Below, piece by piece: positions 13,060-23,200 of a stretch of DNA of 64,000 bases (positions are counted from its first letter, which is position 1; each line of letters opens with the position of its first letter). The stretch spans positions 124,001-188,000 of the forward strand of contig VWPU01013471.1 of assembly GCA_013398955.1 (NCBI GenBank), written 5' to 3'. The stretch comes from Callaeas wilsoni (taxonomy: Eukaryota > Chordata > Aves > Passeriformes > Callaeidae). The notes below the pieces were generated by a model that was not told the DNA's origin, ran no database searches, and saw nothing but the letters and a program-made list of their open reading frames with translations. Made by a program: the position numbers and the translations under genes.

Positions 13060-13496
13060 TCTGAGAAATGCCGTGCTATCCGTGTGTATGAGCAACAACC
13101 ATGACAGAGCTCCTCCTCCTCCTCCTCCTTGTCTTCTTCCTCTTCATCTTCCTCCTCCTCATCCTCCTTCTCCTTCTCGTCCTCCTCCTCCTCCGGGGAA
13201 GGAGGTAGAGAAACTGGAATAAAGCTAAACCCATGAAGAAGGGAGTGGTGGCGAAAGGTGTTTTTGAGACTTGGTTTTACTTCTCAGTATCCTATTCTGC
13301 TTGAATTGGCAAGAAAACCAATTAATTTCTGCAAGTTGAGTCCTTTTTTTGTCCATGAGGGTTAATTGCTGAGTGTATCTCCCTGTCTAATCTTGACCAA
13401 TTAACATTTTGTCACGTTATCTCTCTCCTGTTCAGTTGAGGAGGGAAGTGACAGAGCAGCTTCAGTGGGCATCTGTCATTCAGACAAACTACCACA
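13060..13496 (+). mobile_element. Partial LTR (3' portion) of an avian class II-like ERV
   Basis: From 13196 to 13496 the sequence aligns by eye with the reverse complement of the LTR at 40106-40999. Shared blocks include 'ggaggtagag', the 'cagtatcctattctg' block, 'gctgagtgtatctccctgtc' and the end 'gttgaggagggaagtgacag...gggcatctg...accaca'. Upstream, from about 13060, it still resembles the family but is more decayed, and the 5' limit is uncertain. A pyrimidine tract (13110-13194) has expanded at a normally C-rich position. A primer binding site follows, so this is a 5' LTR in plus orientation and not a solo LTR. Confidence 0.8.
13110..13194. repeat. Pyrimidine-rich (CTC/CTT) microsatellite
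   Basis: This 85-bp tract on the plus strand is almost wholly C and T, built from imperfect CTC and CTT triplets with a few interruptions (G at 13131, A at 13146 and 13161). It lies inside the decayed LTR. Pure purine/pyrimidine tracts with mirror symmetry can form triplex DNA and are often variable in length. Confidence 0.95.
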
Positions 13497-13504
13497 ATCT
13501 TTTT

Positions 13505-13522
13505 TGATGCCTAACGTGGGGC
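13505..13522 (+). other. Decayed tRNA-Lys(1,2)-type primer binding site
   Basis: TGATGCCTAACGTGGGGC matches the primer binding site complementary to the 3' end of tRNA-Lys1,2 at 15 of 18 positions. All three differences are transitions. It lies 8 bases after the LTR end. A lysine-type site is typical of class II (ERVK/beta-like) elements, which is why that class is suggested. Confidence 0.75.
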
Positions 13523-13975
13523 CTGAGGAATTTGAGATAAAGGTGGCAGTGGTATTTTGCAGTAATGAGCAAAACAATGGGAGAGAGTGGAATGACTGTG
13601 AAGAATTTCTGTTGTTGTAATTGTGATGAAGGAACAGGAGGTGAATTGTGTGTCAATTGTCCACTTTCATTCAGTGTTGTGATAATGTTTTTTGTTTGGT
13701 TTGTTTTGCTTGTTTGTTTGGGGTTTTTTTTTTTTGGTGTTTGCTGTTGACATGAGTGAAGATTGTGTGATGAATGTGGATTTTAATGACAATTTTAAAC
13801 GTGTGAGTCACAGAGGCAGGAGTGGAAGGAGTAATGCTCAGCAAATATGTCTCACTTGCTGTGACTTGGACAAAGACTGTTGGTGGGGGAGGCTACCGGG
13901 TGCCCAGGAGGGTGTCAGGCTGGTATGCTGATGAGCTGCTGAGGATGGAGAACAGGGCTGGGGAAACGCTGTGAG
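13523..13975 (+). mobile_element. Remnant ERV leader, truncated provirus
   Basis: After the primer binding site comes a leader-like sequence starting 'ctgaggaatttgagataaag'. It is followed by a T/G-rich run (13687-13740) and a stretch ending near 'gctgatgagctgctgaggatgg' (13926-13950). No gag, pol or env coding region is seen and no matching downstream LTR, so the provirus is truncated or largely deleted. The two overlapping short frames here (61 and 79 codons) are not retroviral proteins that I recognise. The 3' limit is a guess. Confidence 0.5.
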
Positions 13976-16662
13976 AGAAATACTTCAGAGAAGCTGAAAG
14001 CCCTTTGCTAACATATTCACTCATTCCCATTTCTATGGCTCCCATTCCCTTAAGGCAACAGACAGTGCCACACACTTCTCTGAAGTTAGTGAAATGTAAG
14101 ACCTTTTTAAATACTAATATTTCTAGGGACCTCTGGCAGGTTCACCATCTGCTACCTCATCTGGCAGCTGTCTAAAGCAGTTTTAGTCACTTACTTTTTC
14201 TATTTTAAAACCTTTTGCAGAACTCCTTGTCGCAGACTGATAAGACTGAAAACTGTGCAGCTTCCCCTTTGCAAGTGTTGTGAGCCCTAGGCTGTACCAG
14301 TGGATATACTTCATGTGTCCTCTGTACAGGCTTAAACAGGACAGTTAAGCACAATGCATCTGCACAAGGGCAATGGGTTCCCGGGTTATGTTGCAGTGGC
14401 ACACCTAATCTAGTTCTTACCATATGTTTTCAAAATACCCAGATGTCTCACAGTCGGTTTCTTCTTTTCACACAGGCAAGTTAGTCTGGCAGCTCCCAAA
14501 TTACAGAGAAGCTAGGCACCAGCAAAGGGCAATCTGTGGCTGAGTGTCTTGTATGAGTATGTATAGTTCAATTTCGTGAAGATTTGTCCCCTTGCATTGG
14601 CTTTCTTTGAGTAATCCCCTGTTATAAAATAATGTCATGTGGGCATAATTTCCAAAACATTTCAGTTAGAAATGAAATACAATCAATACGATCCTTCATT
14701 TAATTAAGTCAAACACAAGCTGTTGCAGTAAACAGCTACATGACCCTGATAGATTATCTTCTTTTAGGTGTATCTGAAAGAAATGTCTTTAAGATATAAT
14801 TTCAGTCTAGCTTTGGTACCGGCTTCACTATAAACCTAAAATTTGGAAAATAGATTGTCAGTTCTGTATTTCCTCCAAGAAACACTGTCCAGATATTTCA
14901 ATTGTTGTTTCATGAATGCAACTTGACTTAGTTGTTGTTAGGCTGTTAGTGGTGAGAACTGTGTAAGTGCCATTCATACTGGGAATAAACCTGTATAATG
15001 AGCTAAATAACGCTGTCCAAAATGCAGAGGCACTGGTTTGCCTGTTGCTTGCTGTGTATTTCTCAGTATATGAAATTATTTGCTATTGCACACAAAACTA
15101 TCAGTTTAAAATGGCATCCTTGCTTCTCAAAAGTTACCATGAGGAGAGAGATTTTTCTTGGACATAAGCTTTTGACTTGCTGAAGATCCTATAAGAAGAG
15201 CAGAGCATTAAGGAGAAGTCCACAGAATTTTGCTCTTAAAAAAGAACAGGTGGCTGCGTGGCTATAGAAAATAGTGCTAGAAGTTGTGTGTGTCTGCAGC
15301 ACAGCATGGCTTTGAAATACTGAGGGTGGTCTGAAGAGGCTCTCACCAATGCCTAGCTTTCCTTCCATGTCACAGTGACTTATCACCAGCATTAATTGTG
15401 AGTTTTTAGTTAAAGACAGGCTTCGGTTCATACTGAAAGGTAAAAGTGCAAAACCACTTATGCAAAGACCAATAAAAAGGACAAATAACTACACTAATGT
15501 CACTGTGCTCTGTGAATGTCAGAAAACACTGTGAAAGTCAATGTCAATGGAGCCTTTCAGAACACCATGTGAAATCACAGACGAGTCTTTCTAAAGCATC
15601 ACAGGTGGTTCTTCCCCAGAAACCTGGGAAATCCTCGCCTCTAGTACACTTTAGTCTCTTTAGGGAAAAAAAACCAAGCTGGCACACCTAATGCCACAGT
15701 GCATTAGCAGCTTTTGATAAAATGCCTGCCAAAACTCCATGCAATTTGGGGATTTACCACAATTAGTCAAAAGTATTTATTCATCATTCTGAATTCTGTC
15801 TCTGACTTTGTTGGGTGAGTGGTTTTACTGTGGCCTCAAGATGAGGTCCCAGTTTAGTGAGTTGGGGGTATTGGATGAAAACCCATAAATGAAACCATTG
15901 CTTTATTGTATAGCATTTCACTGCTCTTTCTCTCTAGTGACTGTGAAGGTGTGTGCCTGGCAGTATAAAGCATCATTTGTTACTTCTTATGATAGCTTCA
16001 AATGAAGGTCTGAATAACCCTTCTTACTGGAACATAGCTTCCTAATGTAGGCTTGATGCATCTTATCCGTGTTTCAAATTATTGCTTTGCTTAACATAAG
16101 TATACTCAAGTTATCTGATGTTACTCAAGACTAAAATAATTGCATTTGTGAAAGGCGAAAATCAATCCTTTGAGCTTAGTACAAAGCCTTCTCTAAAGGG
16201 ACAAAGATACTGTGTGTGTGGGGTGTTGGTGTTTGGTGGGCGTTGTTGGGTTTTTCTTTTTTTTTCTTCTATACTGTCTCTGTGCTTTGAGTTTATAAAA
16301 AAAAATTAAAATAAAAATTTTGCTTTCAGTTGATGGTTTTAACCTCAAAGAAAACAGTAGGGAAGAGAAGGAACTTACATTTCAGCATACTCTTGCAATG
16401 TAATTTTGAGAATAACAAAATTACCCCCCAAATCTGAAATGTTTTGGAATATAGTGTCAGTCAGAGTTTAAGGGTAGAGCATGAATGCTGAGATATTTGG
16501 ATTCAGTTTCAACTCTTGATTGTAGACGTATGTTCAGAGACTTAGGTCTTGGCTATGGGCTTGTCTTTTGAATGCATAAAATAGAAATACAAATATTTTA
16601 TTCCTTTAGAAATTGCTACAGGAGTTTTTGCTTTACAGTATATTTTTTGTTGTGCCATGTAA
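13976..16662. other. Unique non-coding sequence
   Basis: No gene recognised. A G/T-rich patch followed by a T run lies at about 16210-16270, and an A-rich run at 16298-16318. Confidence 0.55.
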
Positions 16663-16880
16663 TGATAGAATAGTTTGTGTGGGAAGGGAACCCCAAACAT
16701 AGTCCTGTCCAATCCCCCTGCAATGAGCAGGGACATCTTCAACTAGGTCAGGTTACTCAAAGTCCTGTCCTGACAACGAGTGTTTTCAGGGATGGCGCAC
16801 CCACCACCTCTCTGGGCAACCTGTCCCAGTGTTTCACCAACCTCACTCAGTAATTTGCTACCCTCATATCTGTTGCCATT
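16663..16880 (-). mobile_element. CR1 LINE fragment, antisense
   Basis: The left edge 'tgatagaatagtttgtgtggga' region is the inverted CR1 3' end. It is followed by the typical blocks 'ccccctgcaatgagcaggga' (about 16713), 'tactcaaagtcctgtcc' (16754) and 'cctctctgggcaacctgt' (16807). It differs in sequence from the 7585 and 11447 copies, so it belongs to another CR1 subfamily. It is 5'-truncated; similarity fades between 16860 and 16890. Confidence 0.9.
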
Positions 16881-18355
16881 GGAAGAAAAATATGTATTCT
16901 TGGACAGCCAGTTAGGTGGAGAAGGTGATCTATCTAACTGTAATTTGATTTGATGTCTTCCAGGCACACTGAAATCTCTGTTCTTTCCATTACTTTTGAC
17001 CTTAAAGATCTTCCAAGAGAGTAGCACACATTTATAACCAAATTAATCTAAGAACACCAGGGACAAGACAAGACAAAAGCAATTCATGCATCTTTCATGT
17101 TCACAGCCAATTTTTTCCTCAGAACTTCCTCAGGCACTGATCTGTTTTCCAAACTTCTGGGTAAGAACTGTATTTTAAGACAAAAGTAAGATACACAGTG
17201 AGCAGTGCCAGCGTACTAAATTGAAGCTGTCTGATTGACACCTAGGCTAAATTAACTGATACCTCTTTTCACTGCCAATTATCTAAGCGTATAGTATCCA
17301 TTTAAAGGTTATCTCTGCCAGAATGCTGAAGAGAGGGCCTATTTTGTGTTGGATGCAGGAGACGTTTTCTCTTTACTGGTTAATGCAGTTGATATAGCTG
17401 ACAAGCCCCTGCGCCTCAGCTTTTTAAATATTGTATGATGGATGTAGCTGACTGAGAAGGATGCATTTACTTTCCTGTGGCCTTGAATTAAGGTAAAGAG
17501 GCAAATTGAAAAGGTGTCAGAAAGTTTGATAATAAGGAAAGAAACCCTATAGAAGTCTAATACTATTCATAATAAAGAAGAAAGGCAAATAATTCTTCTA
17601 ATATTGTCTAAGGAGTAATTCAGGAGATTGTGAAAAGTAAAAACTCTACTCTTCCTATGAAGTGTGAAGTAACATCACTCCTTAGGAATAATATCCTTAA
17701 TCCTACTGCCTGTGAGAATAGTACTTCAAAGATTGTTTTCATCAGTTTGTTTCATCTATAAAAATACAAAAACTATCTAAGCAAAACAATTATAGGGAAT
17801 ATTATATGTATTTTCTTTGCATGATTGAGTCACATTTTTGTGCCCAGATATTAATGGTATTCACCACCAAACAGCAGCAAAGCTAATAAGAAAATCAATG
17901 CTAGGATTTTTCCTGCTGCATCTCTGCAAAACATCAACTGATCACCTAATCTAAGATGGCAGGAATTCAACAGCAGGATTAATTGCATTACTGACAGAAA
18001 TTTTCATATTCAGATCCTTTATTAGATTTATTTTTGTTGGGGAAAAAACCTTCACTGTGAAAGGGAAGTAAACTGAAAACCGAGAATTGAAAAACTGAGG
18101 ACTTTTAAACCTTTTTCCATCAAAAGATGTGCATGCCTTTGGAAAGCTGACTGGCTGGGGTAATTGATGCTTTCTGCAAAACAGAAAATTCAGATAAAGT
18201 GGAAATGGAAAAAAATTATACAGTGAACTTCTGCTGTGTTATACAATGTGAGTGGTATTCTGGGGTTCTATGTAGACTTAAGAAGATGAGATTACTTCCT
18301 GGTTGCATTTTTATGCTAAGGGTTTTTTTTCCCAACAATGTATCAGAGTGAAGTC
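16881..18355. other. Unique AT-rich sequence, possible conserved non-coding elements
   Basis: The parts at about 17370-17500 and 17820-18010 are balanced, lack simple repeats and are dense in homeobox-like TAAT/ATTA motifs. That style is often seen in conserved non-coding elements, but it is an impression only. No exon recognised. Confidence 0.3.
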
Positions 18356-18425
18356 CAGCATGTATCAGGATACATCAGCATGCATCAGGATGCATGCATC
18401 AGACACAGCACACATCAGCATGCAG
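18356..18425. repeat. 20-bp minisatellite, about 3.5 copies
   Basis: Unit 1 CAGCATGTATCAGGATACAT (18356-18375) and unit 2 CAGCATGCATCAGGATGCAT (18376-18395) differ at two positions. A diverged third unit (18396-18415) and a half unit (18416-18425) follow. The alternating ATGCAT steps make it partly self-complementary. Confidence 0.85.
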
Positions 18426-20198
18426 GCTCATCCCACTCCTCCTGCAATGTGCTTTCCGTAGGAGCACCTGGAGTGCTTCAGGCTGGAGTCTGAAAGCTCC
18501 AAAAGGGGACCGTCCTTGGACAGCCAAGGAAGCAGGGTGCCACAGCGTGCTGCGCTGTTGGGGCAGAGAGTGTAGGTGCAGGCAGAGTCTCTAAGATGGA
18601 AAGCAGAATGTGGTTCCCTCTTAACTGGAAGAGACCACCACTGCAATTGCTCGTGGAGCAGGACGGGGAGGGCAAGGGTGTCGGAGACTGCTGATTTTGC
18701 AATTATATTTATGCAGAAGAGCCAGAATAAGCAGACTCAGAATGACAATTACAAGGCATTCTCCTGCTGTGCTGCAAGAGAGAATATTGAAAATGTTTTC
18801 GGAGGGTGATTAATGTGAAGGGAAAAAAAGGCAATGACAGAAATAAGTGTAGGTTAAGCAGTAGATACAGCAAAGCGGGCTGCGACCACCAGATTATTAA
18901 GAGCCCACAGTGATGCTGAGGACACTTTAATAAACCCATTCAGGGAGGATTACTGCTATTAGGAATAATGATCAGTGGCAGCACTGTGATTTATATGAGT
19001 AATGGGGGCTATATCCTCCAGCAACAATCTCTGCTAGAGCTATTTTATATCTGCTGATACATATGACATTTTTCTTTGATCACAGCAAAGTGAGTAGTTT
19101 GATACTTATATTTTCATCATTATGAAAAATCCAAAAGCAACCAATGAAATTATCAGAGCTCTGCAAATTAGTGTTACAGAAAAGATGGGCAAGCATCCAA
19201 AGTAAGAAAATATTTGGAATGTGGTAGAATCTGCAAAGTTAGAGTTCTAAAAAAGCTTATTTTTATTCCATTGACCTGACTCTGTCTGCTCAGAATCATA
19301 GCCAGGAATTTCTGCACAAAATCTTTCCTGCTTTCCTGTGAGGCATGACACATTAAAATGAGCTGAATTGCACATCTCTTTGCAGGCTCTCTGCAGGCAC
19401 ACTCTCAATCTGCTGCCTGAGGTCTATTGCAAAGTGACCTGAGGCCTGGGGCTGCCCTAATGTCATGCAGAACTGCTTCAAATGAAGGAGCAGATTACTT
19501 CTGTAAATAGTAATTTGCAGTAGGTTCTCGAGATGAATATTTCTATACAAGAAAAAGCTTCTCTACTGTTTAATGTAGACGTAGCTAGGGCACAGCTATG
19601 TTCTAGAGTTTGGAAGTGTTTTTGCTACTGATCCAGTAAAGGGAAAGTCTTTTCTTCCCTATCAAAAGATATTAACTCTGAATCTATAAGTGTGTTTGAC
19701 TGGCATTTAGGAGGGATTATATTGAACCTGGAGACACTGAAGCTTATAAAAAAATGAACATATAAACAATTTTTGCAGAGTAGATTCATGCATTAAGAGA
19801 AATTCTCAGTGATCAGGAAAAGCCCAAACTTAAGCATAAATGAGAAAGAAAATGAAAGAAAATATGAGACAAAGGACAGGAAAAAATAGGGGAAAATTCT
19901 ACCTCTCCTTCTTGTGGTGTGTGTCAGTTCTTCTGACAGGCATCATGTTCCAGCAGTTAAGCCTTTGTCTAGCAAAACTTCCATACAGAAGAAATTTCCA
20001 GGCAAGATATGAAGAGGGAGCAAAATGGTTTTAAATTTCATTTATATTCATTTATATTTCACAGGTCTTTCTGCAGGATCACTTTTTCAATAAACCTATA
20101 AAAAGCCAGCAAACTATAAACAGTAAGAATTAATTGGCCACTGGTATTTTGCATTAATTGTGAGGATCTGACTTTTGCTCAAAGAAAATATGAAAACC
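18426..20198. other. Unique sequence, possible conserved non-coding elements
   Basis: The first part (18440-18680) is more GC-rich than its surroundings. About 18690-19020 is a repeat-free AT-rich stretch with several TAAT cores, a candidate regulatory element by style only. No coding exon was recognised. Confidence 0.3.
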
Positions 20199-20219
20199 TG
20201 TCAGTGTAAAACACTGACA
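20199..20219. repeat. Short perfect hairpin (9-bp stem, AAA loop)
   Basis: TGTCAGTGT (20199-20207) pairs exactly with ACACTGACA (20211-20219) across a three-base loop. There is no U-tract or promoter motif that would mark it as a known RNA, and chance is likely at this length. Confidence 0.6.
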
Positions 20220-23200
20220 AAAGCTAAGCAAGCGCTGTTCTGTATCCAGACGACTGTCATGCACTTACAGGCATTGGTAATTTTCATTTTCACTGAATCT
20301 CACTGACCTAACTCTGCTTCCACTGGGAATTATGCTTACTGATTTCAAAACCAGCCAAGGTAGTTGTCTGGAAATCCCATTTCTGTCTCTGATAGAAATC
20401 TAGTCCCTGCTTGCGTGGAGAGAATGTTTCCTCTCTGAGCCCTGTCAGAAGATGAGAGCTCTACCACAACATCCAGTGGTGCCCTGAGTACCCTGGACTT
20501 CAGAGTGGCAACAGCTGCTACCCTCTGGAAGAGATATTATAGATTTAAACCAGATATCTGAGGCCCTAATGGTACTGTTCCTGCCTCAAATCCACTTTTG
20601 TCATTGCTAGACATGCAATATCTTTAAAGCTGGAATCTAATCATCTGCGTGGGAAAATGGAGGTATGTGCTCGGACTACACTAGGACACAGGCATGTCAA
20701 TGAAGAAACTCTGGGAACTAGATATCACATCAAGCTGCTGTTTGTTGGAGATGCAGCTTCTCTTCAGTGACTGCCTCATTTCAACATTTTTTGTGCTGTA
20801 GGGACACACTGTGATGTCTCCCAACTCGCCTTTGTCCTGCAGGTAACCATGCAACCCAGCTTCTAGAAATGAAGTGTCATGAGCACTGACATATGTTAGC
20901 TATCACAAGATCTGGTGTCTGTGCCTTGTCAGTATGTTTTGGTTTCATGAGAGCTTCGATTTTTTCAGAAATGTTGATATAAATGTAGTTTGTTTTGCCT
21001 GATAATTACATTTTTCCATGCCCGTCACCACATGCTGTTGCTGTGACCCCTGAGCCACTGATGTTTTGCTGTTCTTCACACGCATTCTCTTACCACACCA
21101 CCAGGGATATGGCTGTGTAGGGAGCTAATTTTAGGTACTTTGATGGAGACTACACACCTGAAATAACAATAGGCAGATTGCTATACCATCAAATAAACAA
21201 TGTAGGAAAGAAGCTTCTTCTTAAACAGAAGCATATTTTGTTTTAGAAATTATCTGGGCTGCTGATAGATCCCTTCTGCCATCTCTTCTGTGTTATCTGA
21301 CACGATATTGTATAACCATTAACTCTATTTACCATTTCACATTCAAAAATGTACTTAAATGGAAAATAATCCAGATAATCAAAGTTATGTATAATCTTGT
21401 TTTTCAGTTTTTTGGACAAGAAAATAGAAAATTTGATAAAGTGTAGTGTTCTGGGTCATAACAGTGTCCCTCTTGTAACACAAAATGAATGCCGTTACTC
21501 ATGAGAAAACATGATGCAACTTTCCTTTGCATGCTCAACGAATCCTCTATTAAATGCCTACTACAGGTTGCTTATGAGAAGTACATTGGAACAGCTTTAT
21601 TTTTTTGGTGAAAGCATGCAAAACATGTCTGAGTTACTAGAGTCAATACAAGTCCATGGCTTGTTACCACTGAAAAGGCCTGGTTACTTAGGAGACAGTG
21701 TGCAGCAATTTGATATGGAAAGCCAGAAGTCACTTGAATAATTTATTGAATAGCTTCTTACCTCTCCTGTCTTTGTCTGAAAAGATACTGTTGATGATTT
21801 GGCAAAAGCTGGTATCTGAATTTCTCTAGTGTTTTTGCTGGGGTTATGGCAGTAAGGCCCTGACAGAGCAGCATCCTGAGTCACAGGATACATGGGGCTG
21901 TCATTGCCAGGTCAATGTGCCGGAAGCTCGGGAATTTCAGCATTACATGAAGTCACAGGTCAGCTACTGCCAAAAACTGCTGCTGCTTGTCCGCCTAGGA
22001 GTCATTACACACAGAATGAATGTCTATGTCTGCTACCAGAGAGGACATAAAGGAAACCGCTTGAAAAAATGTGAAGGGAAAACACAGCACTTTGTGACAC
22101 AGGGCAAAAACAATCAAAAAATCAGGTGTGTTACACCCTCCTTGCCCAGTGAGGATGGTTAGCTGATCTGATGTGACAACCAGCCCGCTGCAGCTGCTGA
22201 CGTGCCTTCAGCTTCACTGAAGGGTTTGTGGGGCCTGTCATGCTGCCACCCCTGTGCTACAGTGTCCAATAAAATATGTATCATGCAGAGTTGCTTCATG
22301 CACTATAGCTATGGTAGGACACAGTTCAGATAGAAAAGATGGAGAGAAGTTTAGACCCACAGTGAAATGTCCTGCCTATGCATGTTTAAATGGACAGCCT
22401 GCTGGCTCTCACTGTATCGCACACTGGCAAATCCTACACTTGATGAAATAAATGGGACATTTGGTATCCACATCAAAGGACGGAGGCAAAAAATGCATTG
22501 CAATAAGGAAAAATGAAAAAGAAAGAAAAAGAGAAGAAGAAAAAAAATTATTTTGGGACAGAGTCACTATCTGGCCTGGAAGAAAGAACAGTCTTTGGCC
22601 ACATTAGAAAAGGTGGTTGTAAATCATACTTGCTTTCTGTTGCTGATGGCCAGGGACAGATAAGACCTTGAAGTAAATTAAGTCAATGCCAAGGCAGTTC
22701 TTGGATTTATCCCAGCTGTTCATGGCCTCAACCAGAGACCACTCAATGTCCAAGTCTTTTCACTAGATACAGAACATCATAAGTTGCCAACCATGGAGCC
22801 AGGATGCCTTTCTCTGTCCCTGTCTTTGGAGGAGCAAAACTCTTTTGTGGTGGTAATGACTGGGTCTTTTGAGGGAGCAGGCTGAGGTCTGAGACAGGGG
22901 ATAAAGTTGAAGGGACTGTTGCTGAAGAGGAGGAAAGAAGAAGAATCAGTGGGGGTTTTTGAGGGGAGGGGAATGGTGATATCTCCTGTGTTTCTCTAAC
23001 CAAGCCTTCCTTTATTTGAGCTAATACTATAATATGTAACTTCCAGACTCTTTCCACTCCTCTCGCTTCAACTTCTTTCTGTTTTCCCCTTCACTTGCTA
23101 CAACTGAAACCTGCTCACTCTCCTGAGATCTGCAGATGAATGTAGTGAGATGGGTCCAGGACACAAAGACAGACTCATCGTTTTTCCTATAACCTGTACA

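Noticed and set aside
18356..18425. CRISPR array
   Set aside because: The units are contiguous without unique spacers, and the window is vertebrate DNA. It is a minisatellite.
22743..23057. Proline- and serine-rich 104-codon minus-strand frame, considered as a retroviral gag remnant
   Set aside because: Composition alone is not evidence. No retroviral motif, LTR or primer binding site is nearby.
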